In this document: positions 39,123 through 50,782 of the stretch, in pieces
How positions within the stretch are numbered: the stretch's first letter is position 1
Layout of the letters: every line of letters begins with the position of its first letter
Assembly (NCBI RefSeq): GCF_001076885.1
Contig: NZ_JVDT01000254.1
Span: 1-64,000, forward strand
DNA: 64,000 bases
Direction: 5' to 3'
Source: Bacillus sp. 522_BSPC
GTDB lineage: Bacteria; Bacillota; Bacilli; Bacillales; Cytobacillaceae
The notes under the pieces: generated by a model
What the model saw: the letters and a program-made list of their open reading frames with translations, nothing else
The model's database searches: none
Told to the model about the DNA's origin: nothing
Translations under genes and position numbers: made by a program

Positions 39123-39566
39123 TTGAGTCTTCTCGAACGTTTAAACAATGATATGAAGCAAGCGATGAAAAACAAAGAAAAAGATAAACTAGTTGTGATT
39201 CGAATGATTAAGGCTGCCATTCAGAATGAAAGCATTAAGCTTGGTAGAGTTCTTTCTGAAGAAGACGAGTTATCTGTCCTTTCTCGCGAAGTAAAACAAC
39301 GCAAAGACTCCCTCCATGAGTTTGAGAAAGCAGGTCGTGAAGATCTTGTTGACAAAATACGTGCGGAGTTAAAACATGTTGAAATATATATGCCTGAACA
39401 ACTTTCAGAAGAGGAACTATCTGAAATTGTGAAACAAGCAATTGATGAAACAGGTGCTTCTTCAAAGAAAGAAATGGGAAAAGTGATGGCTGCTTTAATG
39501 CCTAAGGTAAAAGGAAAAGCAGACGGTTCACTAGTAAATAAACTTGTACAACAACACCTTTCATAA
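39123..39566 (+). CDS. yqeY: GatB/YqeY domain protein
   Basis: A 147-residue helical protein related to the tRNA-binding C-terminal domain of GatB and GatE. Function is not established; a role on tRNA or in translation is suggested by homology and by the constant link to rpsU. Recognisable parts are [20 protein letters not shown] and [25 protein letters not shown] 39123 follows GAGAGGGTG. Confidence 0.93.
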   Translation: MSLLERLNNDMKQAMKNKEKDKLVVIRMIKAAIQNESIKLGRVLSEEDELSVLSREVKQRKDSLHEFEKAGREDLVDKIRAELKHVEIYMPEQLSEEELSEIVKQAIDETGASSKKEMGKVMAALMPKVKGKADGSLVNKLVQQHLS

Positions 39567-39581
39567 ATAAGTTTATGTTTT

Positions 39582-39613
39582 AAAGGCTGCAGACTATGTC
39601 TGCAGCCTTTTTA
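39582..39613 (+). terminator. Terminator after rpsU-yqeY
   Basis: AAAGGCTGCAGAC (39582-39594) is an exact inverted copy of GTCTGCAGCCTTT (39598-39610) with a 3-base loop and short T-run. Confidence 0.88.
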
Positions 39614-39946
39614 CATCTACTTTCCCTGCTCTCAGTAGAATAAGAATCAATTGTAATCTGATGAACATTCTCGGAAGATGGGTGTGTCAAAAGCCCTTAA
39701 GGCAAAGTAGTTCATCTAACTCAGTGGAGGACAAAGAAAAAACCCCCTTTTATTTATTTGAACGAAGTGCTTTCTTTTAATGTTGAAGTAATTTTAGAAG
39801 ATTACTGTTTTATCTTAAACTAAAAAACATATAATGAAGATAGTCTTTAAAAAAATATAAATTAAAATGAAACTTTTTTTAAAATGAAACGTATACATAG
39901 CCATAGTGTTTTAAATACTAAAACGTTTGGGGAAGGAGGGAGAATT
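39614..39946. other. Interval upstream of nfeD
   Basis: No gene or clear promoter boxes seen. It contains a C-tract (39744-39748) and AT-rich sequence. The last 15 bases hold AAGGAGGG (39933-39940), the strong ribosome binding site used by nfeD. Confidence 0.4.
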
Positions 39947-41287
39947 CTGAGAAGACATAAGAAACGATTATTGCTTTCTCTTCTTTTTATCTTTTTACTA
40001 TCAATAATACCTAGTGTAATCAGTGCGAATAACGAAGAAGTCGTGTATGTTGTGCCGATTAAAAACACTGTTGAAAAAGGTTTAAGTGAGTTTATAGATC
40101 GAGCCATAACGGAAGCTGAAGAAAATCAAGCTAGTGCGATTATTTTTGATATGAATACACCTGGCGGAGATGTTTCGGCTGCTATTGAAATAGGAAAAAG
40201 AATTTCTGAAACGGATGTTAAAACCATAACCTATATTAATCAAGATGCTATTTCAGCAGGTTCCTATATTGCATTAAATACCGATAAAATCTATATGGTG
40301 GAGGGAAGCAGGATAGGATCGTCTGGCGTTATTGACGGACAAGGAAATGCAGCAGATGAAAAAGCGCAATCTTACTGGATATCCGCAATGAAGGGAGCAG
40401 CAGAGAAGAAAGGAAGAGATCCAATTTATGCAATGGCGATGGCTGATAAATCTATAGCCATTCCTGGAATGAAAGAAGAAGGGACCTTTTTAACCTTAAC
40501 TTCAACAGAAGCAGAAGAGGTAAACTATTCGGATGGTACAGTCGATAATTTAGATAAACTACTTGAAGAACTTGGTTTACAGAATGCGAAGGTAGAAAGA
40601 GTAGATGAAAGCTTTGCAGATAAAATTGCAAGATTTGTAACAAATCCAATTATTATTCCTATTTTATTGTCAATTGGGAGTCTAGGGTTAATAATTGAGT
40701 TATATTCACCTGGTTTTGGCTTACCCGGAATTGCGGGGCTTTCTGCATTGTTATTATTTTTCTATGGGCATCTAGTTGCAGGCCTTGCTGGATATGAAAG
40801 TCTTATTCTCTTTGTTATAGGTATACTCTTGATAATACTGGAATTCTTTGTTGTTGGAGGAATAGCAGGAGCGATAGGGATTATTGCTGTAATTGCAAGT
40901 ATGTTTCTTGCGAGTGGAGATATTGCAGTAATCGGGATAAGTCTTTTAATCGCAATAGGAGTTTCCATTATTGCGTCTATCTTATTAGTAAAGGTGTTTG
41001 GTAGAAAAATGAAATTCTTTAGAAAAATTATATTAACCGACTCAACCAACACGGAAAGTGGGTATGTTTCCAATCAAAATCGCAAGGAATTGATTGGAAA
41101 AATAGGTACGACCCTAACTGCATTACGTCCTGCTGGAGTGGTCCTTGTTGACGATGAAAGAATCGATGTAGTAAGTGAGGGAAGTTTTATTGATAAAGAG
41201 AAGAAAGTAAAAATTGTAAAAGCAGAAGGTTCAAGAATTGTAGTTAGAGAAATACTACCGATAGATATACTTAAGGAGGATGAGTAA
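39947..41287 (+). CDS. nfeD: NfeD family membrane protease (ClpP-like), partner of flotillin
   Basis: A 446-residue protein with a signal-like segment ([19 protein letters not shown]), a ClpP-class serine protease domain (about 30-215; [21 protein letters not shown]), about four membrane helices and a C-terminal OB-fold domain ([16 protein letters not shown]). It sits next to the flotillin gene, its usual partner in membrane-domain organisation. Start is unusual: AAGGAGG at 39933-39939 is seven bases before CTG 39947 and four before ATT 39944; the first ATG (39884) has no ribosome binding site and would place 20 polar residues ahead of the signal. Confidence 0.88.
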   Translation: MRRHKKRLLLSLLFIFLLSIIPSVISANNEEVVYVVPIKNTVEKGLSEFIDRAITEAEENQASAIIFDMNTPGGDVSAAIEIGKRISETDVKTITYINQDAISAGSYIALNTDKIYMVEGSRIGSSGVIDGQGNAADEKAQSYWISAMKGAAEKKGRDPIYAMAMADKSIAIPGMKEEGTFLTLTSTEAEEVNYSDGTVDNLDKLLEELGLQNAKVERVDESFADKIARFVTNPIIIPILLSIGSLGLIIELYSPGFGLPGIAGLSALLLFFYGHLVAGLAGYESLILFVIGILLIILEFFVVGGIAGAIGIIAVIASMFLASGDIAVIGISLLIAIGVSIIASILLVKVFGRKMKFFRKIILTDSTNTESGYVSNQNRKELIGKIGTTLTALRPAGVVLVDDERIDVVSEGSFIDKEKKVKIVKAEGSRIVVREILPIDILKEDE

Positions 41288-42288
41288 TGTTAGTAGGCGG
41301 ATTTGAAATTTTTTGGATTATTGTAGTAGTATTAGCAATTATTTTGTTAGGGGTGCTATTAACATTTGTGCCTGTAATGCTATGGATTTCTGCTTTAGCA
41401 GCAGGAGTGAGAATTAGCATTTTCACGTTAATAGGGATGCGTTTAAGAAGGGTTATTCCTAGTCGAGTTGTTAATCCGTTGATTAAAGCACATAAAGCTG
41501 GCTTAAATGTAACGATTAATCAATTAGAAAGCCACTATCTTGCTGGCGGGAATGTAGATAGAGTTGTAAATGCATTAATCGCTGCACATCGAGCGAACAT
41601 TGAACTATCATTTGAACGATGTGCTGCTATTGATTTGGCAGGACGTGATGTATTAGAAGCTGTTCAAATGAGTGTTAATCCAAAAGTAATTGAAACACCA
41701 TTTATTGCTGGTGTAGCGATGGATGGTATTGAGGTAAAAGCAAAAGCAAGAATTACAGTTCGTGCTAATATTGAAAGACTAGTAGGGGGAGCTGGTGAAG
41801 AAACAATTGTAGCCAGAGTTGGCGAAGGTATTGTTTCTACGATCGGTTCTTCAAGTAATCATAAAAAAGTTCTGGAAAATCCAGATATGATTTCTCAAAC
41901 TGTTTTATCAAAAGGCCTAGATGCCGGGACTGCCTTTGAAATTCTGTCGATTGATATTGCGGATGTGGATATCGGCAAAAACATCGGAGCTGAATTACAA
42001 ACAGAGCAAGCAGAAGCAGATAAGAAAATCGCGCAAGCAAAAGCGGAAGAGCGCAGAGCGATGGCTGTTGCCCAAGAACAAGAGATGAAAGCAAAAGTAC
42101 AAGAAATGCGTGCGAAGGTTGTGGAGGCAGAAGCAGAAGTACCAATGGCTATGTCTGATGCATTGCGTTCAGGAAATATCGGCGTAATGGATTATATGAA
42201 TTTACAAAATATTACTGCTGATACGGAAATGAGAGGCTCCATTGGCAAATTGTCAGATGATCAAAAAAATAAAGATGATAATGAGTAA
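41287..42288 (+). CDS. floA: Flotillin-like protein FloA
   Basis: A 333-residue membrane-scaffold protein forming functional membrane microdomains. It has an N-terminal membrane hairpin (8-50), a PHB/SPFH domain (about 55-225; [31 protein letters not shown]) and a coiled coil rich in A, E, K and Q (about 235-300). Its start overlaps the nfeD stop by one base (TAATG), preceded by AAGGAGG, so the pair is translated together. Confidence 0.96.
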   Translation: MLVGGFEIFWIIVVVLAIILLGVLLTFVPVMLWISALAAGVRISIFTLIGMRLRRVIPSRVVNPLIKAHKAGLNVTINQLESHYLAGGNVDRVVNALIAAHRANIELSFERCAAIDLAGRDVLEAVQMSVNPKVIETPFIAGVAMDGIEVKAKARITVRANIERLVGGAGEETIVARVGEGIVSTIGSSSNHKKVLENPDMISQTVLSKGLDAGTAFEILSIDIADVDIGKNIGAELQTEQAEADKKIAQAKAEERRAMAVAQEQEMKAKVQEMRAKVVEAEAEVPMAMSDALRSGNIGVMDYMNLQNITADTEMRGSIGKLSDDQKNKDDNE

Positions 42289-42312
42289 CTTTAAAAAAGG
42301 GAGGGAGAAAAT

Positions 42313-42765
42313 TTGGAATTTATCGGAATAATCATAGCGATTGCAGCTTTTCTCTTCTCTTCTTTATTTGATAATAGTAAAAAACAGGCTCCTAAGCCAA
42401 AAAGACCACAGATACCTAAGCCTGTAAAGACGGAAAGGAACAGAGAATCAACCGTTCTGAGGGTCCCTGAAAAGGCGAAAAAAGCAGTGGAGAAAGCAGT
42501 GGAGAAAGAGAATCCCCTTTCTGAGTTAGAAAGGCTACATCGAGAAAATGCAAGCTTACAGAAGAAGATTAAGATGATGGAAAAGCAAAGGAGTAGAGGG
42601 GTTCAATCACCTCTCCCAAAAAAGGAAGACAGTGCTGATGCTGAAGGGCTGTTTACGAAGGATAATGTTATTCAAGCGGTAGTGTTTTCTGAAGTTCTAA
42701 GTGCTCCTAGAGCAAGAAACCCGCATAGAGCATCCATGCACCGTAAAGGAAAGAATAGGGTCTAA
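42313..42765 (+). CDS. Small membrane-anchored protein at the yqfB position
   Basis: A 150-residue protein with one N-terminal membrane segment (about 3-17, FIGIIIAIAAFLFSSLF), a proline- and lysine-rich linker, a short coiled coil (SELERLHRENASLQKKIKMMEKQ) and a basic C-terminus. TTG 42313 lies after AAGGGAGGGAG. It follows floA by 24 bases and precedes the terminator, the place of yqfB in B. subtilis; I infer kinship from position only. A flotillin-associated accessory role is possible but untested. Confidence 0.65.
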   Translation: MEFIGIIIAIAAFLFSSLFDNSKKQAPKPKRPQIPKPVKTERNRESTVLRVPEKAKKAVEKAVEKENPLSELERLHRENASLQKKIKMMEKQRSRGVQSPLPKKEDSADAEGLFTKDNVIQAVVFSEVLSAPRARNPHRASMHRKGKNRV

Positions 42766-42773
42766 AAAAATGA

Positions 42774-42823
42774 AGAGTTATTACCATGCAGTCTTTTTTC
42801 TGCGTGGTAATAACTCTTTTTTA
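42774..42823 (+). terminator. Terminator after nfeD-floA operon
   Basis: An 18-base arm (42774-42791) pairs with 42800-42817 with one wobble, followed by TTTTTT. Very stable. Confidence 0.92.
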
Positions 42824-42990
42824 GTTTAATAAATAGATGAGATGAAAATATCCTCTAAAAAAGCGTAGAGGTATCTCTGCTTTTCTTAGCATAATGTAAA
42901 TCTCCCTGAATATGATGATAGTAAGTGTAAGAAAGTGTACCGTCTACCTAGAGAATCTCATAAAAGAGAGGAAAGGGGGGTTCTTTTTTT

Positions 42991-43275
42991 ATGGCTAAAA
43001 AGTGGGGACACAACTTGCGGAACTGGATGATTAAAAATTTAGAACTTCCTCAAGATGTCATGATGGACTTACCTAGAATCACAATGATTGGACAAATACA
43101 TATTTATGTAGAGAACCACCGTGGATTAATAACCTTTTCAGATAAAGAATTGCGTCTGCTTCTAAAACAAGGTCAACTCCTTATTAAAGGAAAAGGATTT
43201 GTTATTAAAACAATATTACCAGAAGAAATATTATTAGAAGGAAAAATTGATCAAGTTTTATACATAAATGAATGA
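42991..43275 (+). CDS. yqfC: YqfC, sporulation protein
   Basis: A 94-residue protein of the YqfC family, expressed in the mother cell during sporulation in B. subtilis (sigma E regulon). Conserved features are LPQDVMMDLPRITMIG, YVENHRGL and the C-terminal GxVxxI-like strands. ATG 42991 has GAAAGGGGGG upstream. It overlaps the region of the yqfD ribosome binding site, so the two are one operon. Biochemical role unknown. Confidence 0.92.
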   Translation: MAKKWGHNLRNWMIKNLELPQDVMMDLPRITMIGQIHIYVENHRGLITFSDKELRLLLKQGQLLIKGKGFVIKTILPEEILLEGKIDQVLYINE

Positions 43276-43289
43276 TTTGGGAGGAAAAT

Positions 43290-44483
43290 ATGAAAAATCA
43301 TTGGCTAGAATATATAACAGGGATAATTACAGTAAAAGCTACAGGCAAAGGATTGGAACGCTTTTTAAATAGGCTATTAAAAAATGATATTTCTGTCTGG
43401 AACGTAAAGAAACATGGACCGCATGCTGTAACTTTTCAAATTAGTTTGAAAAAAGTTCACCGACTTCGTCATTTAGTGAGAGGAAGCGGAATAAAAATAG
43501 AGTTTCAGCGCAGAGCTGGAGCTCCATTTCTATATAAAAGATTGTGGAAGAACAGTGGGTTTGTTATTGGGATTTTCCTCTTTCTTGGATTAGTTATTGC
43601 CTTATCAAATATGGTTTGGGGAATCGAAATTAAAGGAGCGAATCCAGCAACAGAATATCAGATACGTAAGCAGCTTGATAAGATGGATATTAAAATTGGG
43701 AAGTCTCAATTTTTTGCAAAAGAATTAGATGAAATCCAAGCGGAATTAACGAATAATATTGATGCAATTACATGGATTGGTGTGGAGCTAAAAGGGACAA
43801 CTTATCATTTTCAAGTTGTGGAAAAAAATGAACCCGAGAAAAGAGAAGAAGTGGGACCACAAAACTTAGTGGCAACGAAAAAAGCGACAATCGTAACAGA
43901 TTTTGTGGAATCTGGTACGAAACAATATACACTTAATGAAGTGGTAAGAAAAGGACAATTATTAGTTGCTGGCACAATAGGAAAGGAAGATCATACCAAA
44001 AATGTTTCTGCTAAAGGGAAAGTATGGGGCGAAGTATGGTATACGACAGAAGTAACAGTTCCTTTAGAAACAACGTTCCAAGTATTTAATGGAGAAGAAA
44101 AGCAAAAATTTTATATAAAGCTTGGTAAGTGGAATATCCCAATATGGGGTTTTGGGAAAATGGAGTATAAGGAGTATGAAAAAGAGGAGAATGAAACGAA
44201 CGTTAAGTTTTTTAAATGGGAGTTACCAATTAAGGTTGTCGATAAAACGTATCGAGAAAAGGAAATCGTAAAAAGAGGATATAGTGAGAAAGAAGCTGTA
44301 AAGAAAGGAAAGGAAGATGCGAGGAAGGATATATTGAAACGAATTGGTGAAGATGGGAAAATTAAGGAAGAAAAAATTTTACAACGCGATATAAAGAATG
44401 GTAAAGTAAAACTAAATATAGCTTTTACAACAATAGAAAACATTGCGAAAGCACAACCTCTAACTCAAGGAGATACAGAATGA
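43290..44483 (+). CDS. yqfD: YqfD, sporulation membrane protein
   Basis: A 397-residue protein with a short cytoplasmic N-terminus, one membrane segment (about 85-108, GFVIGIFLFLGLVIALSNMVW) and a large extracytoplasmic region. It belongs to the YqfD family (stage IV sporulation, needed for efficient spore formation in B. subtilis). The ATG at 43290 follows GGGAGGAAAA. It overlaps phoH by four bases (ATGA), so sporulation genes read straight into phoH. Confidence 0.92.
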   Translation: MKNHWLEYITGIITVKATGKGLERFLNRLLKNDISVWNVKKHGPHAVTFQISLKKVHRLRHLVRGSGIKIEFQRRAGAPFLYKRLWKNSGFVIGIFLFLGLVIALSNMVWGIEIKGANPATEYQIRKQLDKMDIKIGKSQFFAKELDEIQAELTNNIDAITWIGVELKGTTYHFQVVEKNEPEKREEVGPQNLVATKKATIVTDFVESGTKQYTLNEVVRKGQLLVAGTIGKEDHTKNVSAKGKVWGEVWYTTEVTVPLETTFQVFNGEEKQKFYIKLGKWNIPIWGFGKMEYKEYEKEENETNVKFFKWELPIKVVDKTYREKEIVKRGYSEKEAVKKGKEDARKDILKRIGEDGKIKEEKILQRDIKNGKVKLNIAFTTIENIAKAQPLTQGDTE

Positions 44484-45445
44484 CAGAAGATTTAAAAACG
44501 ATGAATGTTAAATTGAAAGATCCAAACGAAGCTATTGCTTTACTTGGTAATGGAGATAGCAATCTGCAAGTACTTGAAAAAGAATTAGATTGTAACATCG
44601 TAACAAGAGGAGAAACGCTGCTTGTTTCTTCTGAAAGTCCTGATTCGATAGAGCTTGTTGGAGAAATTGTTGAGAAACTTTTACAAGTCATCCGAAAGGG
44701 TGTGTCAATTAGTCAACGAGACGTGATATATGCGATTTCTTTGGCAAAGAAAGGGACACTCGAATACTTCGGGTCATTATACGATGAAGAAATAGCCAAA
44801 ACGGTTAAAGGAAAATCCATTAGAGTAAAAACGATTGGTCAAAGTGAGTATATCCGATCTATTAGACGAAATGATTTAGTGTTTGGTATTGGTCCTGCAG
44901 GTACTGGGAAGACGTATTTAGCCGTTGTAATGGCAGTAAATGCTTTAAAGAGCGGTAAAGTGAATAGAATCATATTAACCAGACCTGCTGTTGAGGCTGG
45001 CGAAAGCTTAGGGTTCTTGCCGGGAGATCTTAAAGAAAAAGTGGATCCGTATTTACGTCCGTTATATGATGCACTGCACGATGTCCTTGGTATGGAGCAT
45101 ACAACACGTTTAATTGAACGAAACACGATTGAAGTAGCCCCACTCGCATATATGCGTGGTAGAACATTGGATGATGCATTTGTTATATTGGATGAAGCCC
45201 AGAATACAACCAATGCACAAATGAAAATGTTTCTAACAAGACTTGGATTTGGTTCCAAGATGGTGATTACTGGTGATAAAACACAAATAGATTTGCCAAA
45301 AGGTGTCAAATCAGGTTTAGTGGTTGCAGAACAAATTTTGCAAAAAGTGAACGGAATAGGTTTAGTACAATTAGAAGAGAGCGATGTTGTAAGACATCCG
45401 CTAGTTGGAAAAATTATCAATGCATATGGAAAGCAGGAAAATTAA
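44480..45445 (+). CDS. phoH: PhoH family P-loop ATPase
   Basis: A 321-residue protein with an N-terminal KH-like part and a RecD-like ATPase domain. Walker A is GPAGTGKT (138-145) and Walker B is FVILDEAQNT. The cellular role is unproven; genomic links to ybeY and era suggest RNA processing. The order yqfC-yqfD-phoH-pgpH-ybeY-dgkA-cdd-era is that of B. subtilis. Confidence 0.94.
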   Translation: MTEDLKTMNVKLKDPNEAIALLGNGDSNLQVLEKELDCNIVTRGETLLVSSESPDSIELVGEIVEKLLQVIRKGVSISQRDVIYAISLAKKGTLEYFGSLYDEEIAKTVKGKSIRVKTIGQSEYIRSIRRNDLVFGIGPAGTGKTYLAVVMAVNALKSGKVNRIILTRPAVEAGESLGFLPGDLKEKVDPYLRPLYDALHDVLGMEHTTRLIERNTIEVAPLAYMRGRTLDDAFVILDEAQNTTNAQMKMFLTRLGFGSKMVITGDKTQIDLPKGVKSGLVVAEQILQKVNGIGLVQLEESDVVRHPLVGKIINAYGKQEN

Positions 45446-45747
45446 CATTCAAAGGGGCAATCTCATTACTTAGGGGATTGTTCTTTTTTTATTTGTTTAA
45501 GTTTTAAGAAACATGAATTATTTCGAAAAAGGGTGAAAACAATCGAAAAAACTGTTATCATTTTACATATCATAAGTTTTTTTCTAATGCGATAGCGGCT
45601 TTACTTATCTATATAGAAAGTGCAGGTTAAGCCTCAAACCAACTGCATAGTAAGAAGTTACAACTAGATAGGTTAAGGATGAAGAAATAGGTTCAAGATG
45701 AGAATATGAAAGCAAATCAACCTATTTTTTAACGATAGGAGGTAAAT
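45446..45747 (+). promoter_or_regulatory. phoH-pgpH interval with two terminator-like elements
   Basis: Just after phoH an imperfect stem (about 45456-45482) with a T-run probably ends that transcript. Close to pgpH, AAATAGGTT (45685-45693) pairs exactly with AACCTATTT (45719-45727), followed by further Ts, 20 bases before the pgpH start. A terminator-like stem at this place points to an attenuated leader. It does not match the c-di-AMP (ydaO) riboswitch pattern as I know it. Confidence 0.45.
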
Positions 45748-47919
45748 ATGAACATTTGGCAGAGAATAAGTAATAATTTAATCAAACTAATGAATATCAC
45801 TTTTTTTAAAATAACTCTTTTTGTTCTTATTGGTGTCATTTTATTCTTTACCCTCTATGGAAACGTAAAGCCAGAAAAATTAAATGTGCAGCTTTTTTCT
45901 GTAGCAGATCAAACGATTCGTTCACCAATAACGGTAGAAGATAAGGAAAGTACGGAGAAAAAGAAAGAAGAAGCGAAAAACCAGGTACAGGATGTATATG
46001 TTGTAAATAAGGAAATTGCACAAAATCGTGTCGATTTAATATCTTCCATATTTGATTCTGTTACAGAAGTAAATAATGAAGTAGAGAAAGAATTAGAAGA
46101 AAAACGAAAAAAAGCGGAAGAAGACGATAAAGATAAGGAGTCAATAAAAGAACCAACTGTTGATGAAAAGCTCGAGTTGCTAAAAGGAAAGCTAACAAAT
46201 GAAGTAACGAACGAAATTATGGATCGATCTTTAAAATCCCTTATTCCTTATTCAGAAGATCAATTAGAAATAGCAAAAGATATTACAGTTACAGCAATAC
46301 ATACAGTGATGAACGGAAAGATTCCGTCAGATGAAGTAGAAAATGCTAAAAAAAGAGTAGAGGATATTTTAAAAGTCAATGATGGTTTGACATCTGATTT
46401 GAAGAGCGCAAGTATTGATCTAGGTAGGTTTGCAATCATTCAAAATGAGTTCTATGATCCGACAGCAACAGAGGAAATGCGTCAACAAGCAGTGGATAAT
46501 GTAGAGTCGATAAGGGTCCTTCAAGGGCAGGTTTTGGTGGAAGAGGGACAATTGATCAGCAGAGAAATTCAAAGACAGCTTGAACTTGTTGGTTTGTTAG
46601 ATAGTGATAATTCGATTCAACCATTTATCGGTCTATGTATCATTATTTTAGCAATACTTTCGTTGTTATATTTTTATATATTTAAAAGAACAACAAAGGA
46701 AACGGAGAAAAATATTCTATTCTATTTAATGTTCTTTATCATATTAGGTGTAACCATCGTACTGATGAAAACAATAAGTGTATTTCAGCAGTTTGAATAT
46801 ACGGAAATCGGGTATATTTTTCCGGCGGCGATGGCGGTTATGCTAATAAAAATATTAATGGAAGAAAAATCAGCCATTTTGGTAACGATTATCCTTGCGA
46901 TATGTGGAATGATTATGTTTAATGAAGGGGTCGCTGGAACTTTTAATGTAGGCATGGGTATTTACATTATCGCAAGTGGTTTAGCAGGAATACTCTTTCT
47001 AAACAAAAGAAATCAACGTACCAATATTCTTTATGCAGGATTCTTTATTTCTTTCATCAATATTGTTACCATATTAGCGATATTGTATTTGCAAAATGGT
47101 CATTATGGTGCAAAGGAATATGGTGTTTTTATATTGCTGGCAATAATTTCAGGGATAAGTTCCGCTGTTTTAACAATTGGATTTCTTCCTTTCCTTGAAA
47201 CAGGATTCGGTGTTCTTTCTACAATCAAGTTAATTGAGCTATCAAATCCAAATCATCCGCTTTTACGTAAAATTTTAACAGAAGCGCCTGGCACCTATCA
47301 TCACAGTGTTATGGTTGCCAATTTAGCGGAATCTGCCTGTGAAGCAATTGGAGCTAATGGTTTACTAGCAAGGGTGGGCTGTTATTATCATGATATAGGT
47401 AAAACAAAAAGACCACACTTCTTTATTGAAAATCAAATGAATATGGGAAATCCCCATGATCGTATTCCACCACAGGCAAGTAAAAATATTATTATTGCCC
47501 ATGCCACAGATGGCGCTGAATTGTTAAGAAAATACAAGCTTCCGAAGGAAATAGTCGATATTGCGGAACAGCATCATGGAACTTCGTTATTAAAATATTT
47601 TTATTTTAAAGCAAAAGAAAAGGGTGGAGAGGTAAATGAAAGTGATTACCGTTACCCTGGCCCAAAGGCACAGACAAGAGAAGTAGCCATTATTGGGATT
47701 GCAGATAGTGTGGAAGCCGCAGTTAGAAGCATGAATGCTCCTACAACAGACCAAATTGATTCTTTAATTAAAAACATTATCTCTGACCGTTTGCAAGATG
47801 GACAATTAGACGAATGTGATTTAACATTGAAGGAATTAGATATTGTTCGAAATACATTGAGCGAAACACTAAAAGGGATTTTTCATTCACGAATCGAATA
47901 TCCTGAAATGAAAAAGTAA
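45748..47919 (+). CDS. pgpH: PgpH, cyclic di-AMP phosphodiesterase (7TMR-HD)
   Basis: A 723-residue membrane enzyme that hydrolyses c-di-AMP to 5'-pApA. One N-terminal membrane segment (about 18-38) is followed by an extracellular 7TMR-HDED domain (about 50-290, charged), seven membrane helices (about 290-485) and a cytoplasmic HD domain (APGTYHHSVMV, YYHDIGK, HATDGAE, EQHHGTSL). All HD metal ligands are visible. The ATG at 45748 follows TAGGAGG. In B. subtilis it is called yqfF. Confidence 0.95.
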   Translation: MNIWQRISNNLIKLMNITFFKITLFVLIGVILFFTLYGNVKPEKLNVQLFSVADQTIRSPITVEDKESTEKKKEEAKNQVQDVYVVNKEIAQNRVDLISSIFDSVTEVNNEVEKELEEKRKKAEEDDKDKESIKEPTVDEKLELLKGKLTNEVTNEIMDRSLKSLIPYSEDQLEIAKDITVTAIHTVMNGKIPSDEVENAKKRVEDILKVNDGLTSDLKSASIDLGRFAIIQNEFYDPTATEEMRQQAVDNVESIRVLQGQVLVEEGQLISREIQRQLELVGLLDSDNSIQPFIGLCIIILAILSLLYFYIFKRTTKETEKNILFYLMFFIILGVTIVLMKTISVFQQFEYTEIGYIFPAAMAVMLIKILMEEKSAILVTIILAICGMIMFNEGVAGTFNVGMGIYIIASGLAGILFLNKRNQRTNILYAGFFISFINIVTILAILYLQNGHYGAKEYGVFILLAIISGISSAVLTIGFLPFLETGFGVLSTIKLIELSNPNHPLLRKILTEAPGTYHHSVMVANLAESACEAIGANGLLARVGCYYHDIGKTKRPHFFIENQMNMGNPHDRIPPQASKNIIIAHATDGAELLRKYKLPKEIVDIAEQHHGTSLLKYFYFKAKEKGGEVNESDYRYPGPKAQTREVAIIGIADSVEAAVRSMNAPTTDQIDSLIKNIISDRLQDGQLDECDLTLKELDIVRNTLSETLKGIFHSRIEYPEMKK

Positions 47920-47931
47920 AGGAAGTAGAAT

Positions 47932-48402
47932 ATGAATTTAGAGATTGATTTTATTGATGAAACGGAAAAAATAAAGGAAAGTGAAATAACCAAAATTCAT
48001 GAACTTCTTCAATTTGCAGCGAAAAAACAAAATCTGCAGGGAGAGATTGAGTTGTCAATCACTTTTGTCCATAATGATCAAATTCAAGAAATAAATAAGG
48101 AATATAGAGAAAAAGACCAACCAACAGATGTTATTTCTTTTGCACTTGAGGAATTAGGAGAAGGGGAGACACCATTAGTTGGCGAAGGACTTCCTAGAAT
48201 GTTAGGAGATATTGTCATTTCCATTGATAAAGCGGAGGAGCAGGCAAAAGAATATGGTCATTCTTATATGCGAGAACTTGGATTTTTATCTGTTCATGGA
48301 TTTTTGCATTTATTGGGATATGACCATATGACAAAGGAAGAAGAAGAAGTAATGTTTACTCTTCAAAAGGATATTTTAGATGAATTCGGATTACAAAGAT
48401 AA
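47932..48402 (+). CDS. ybeY: YbeY, endoribonuclease for rRNA maturation
   Basis: A 156-residue metalloprotein. The zinc motif [11 protein letters not shown] gives ligands H122, H126 and H132. YbeY acts in 16S rRNA 3' processing and ribosome quality control. It starts 12 bases after pgpH and its end overlaps dgkA by 23 bases, so the three genes form one tightly coupled unit. Confidence 0.95.
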   Translation: MNLEIDFIDETEKIKESEITKIHELLQFAAKKQNLQGEIELSITFVHNDQIQEINKEYREKDQPTDVISFALEELGEGETPLVGEGLPRMLGDIVISIDKAEEQAKEYGHSYMRELGFLSVHGFLHLLGYDHMTKEEEEVMFTLQKDILDEFGLQR

Positions 48403-48778
48403 AAGAATTCGCAAAAACAGTCAATTATCCTCCTTTCGCTTAGCTATATCAGGAATATTAACCGCTATTAAACAAGAAAGAAATGTAAAGATTCATTTGG
48501 TTATTTCGATTTTTGTCATTGTATTAGGGATTATAAATGATCTCTCAAAACAAGAGTGGCTGTTTATTGCTTTTTGTATTGGCTTAGTAATAAGTTTAGA
48601 ACTAATAAATACAGCCATTGAACGCGTGGTAGATCTTGTTACCGATAAATACCATCCATTGGCAAAAGAGGCTAAGGATATAGCTGCAGGTGCTGTATTT
48701 GTAGCAGCGATTCTTTCTGTTATAGTCGGTGGAATCATTTTTATTCCAAAAATAGTGGAAGCTATTACGGGCGGCTAA
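48380..48778 (+). CDS. dgkA: DgkA, undecaprenol kinase
   Basis: A 132-residue membrane kinase with three transmembrane helices. In Gram-positives this family phosphorylates undecaprenol, recycling the lipid carrier for cell wall synthesis. The active-site segment [15 protein letters not shown] is conserved. ATG 48380 lies inside ybeY, after AAAAGGAT. Confidence 0.92.
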   Translation: MNSDYKDKRIRKNSQLSSFRLAISGILTAIKQERNVKIHLVISIFVIVLGIINDLSKQEWLFIAFCIGLVISLELINTAIERVVDLVTDKYHPLAKEAKDIAAGAVFVAAILSVIVGGIIFIPKIVEAITGG

Positions 48779-48806
48779 AAAAATAAAAACAGAGTGGTTA
48801 TCTAGT

Positions 48807-48861
48807 AAAACTAGACGAAAAATAGCTAAAGAATGCATTTGGCTTTTGGTCTAGTTTTTTT
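48807..48861 (+). terminator. Terminator after dgkA
   Basis: AAAACTAGAC (48807-48816) is an exact inverted copy of GTCTAGTTTT (48849-48858), with further T and a partly paired interior (AATAGCTAAAG / TTTGGCT). Confidence 0.8.
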
Positions 48862-50591
<1,730 letters not shown>

Positions 50592-50782
50592 TTAGTTGTT
50601 TTTTTAGCGAATAGATATATTTTACTCGACCTGCAAAAACCGTCATGGTTTGAATTCATAGGTATTAAAAAATTATACATGCGATCAATTAACAATATTT
50701 TCGTCTCATGATTTTATAAAGACAGGCTATGATAAGATTAAAGTTATAAACAGCTAGTTAAAATCGAAAGGTGGGGTTTTAC

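Noticed and set aside
42824-42990. A sigma-E promoter for yqfC-yqfD
   Set aside because: Expected from B. subtilis, but no pair of boxes with acceptable sequence and spacing could be found by eye.
44839-45420. A 193-codon minus-strand frame inside phoH
   Set aside because: It is the antisense shadow of a highly conserved gene; no ribosome binding site or recognised domain.
45446-45747. A c-di-AMP (ydaO-type) riboswitch ahead of pgpH
   Set aside because: Expected for the gene's function, but I do not see the conserved ydaO core; only a terminator-like stem is supported.
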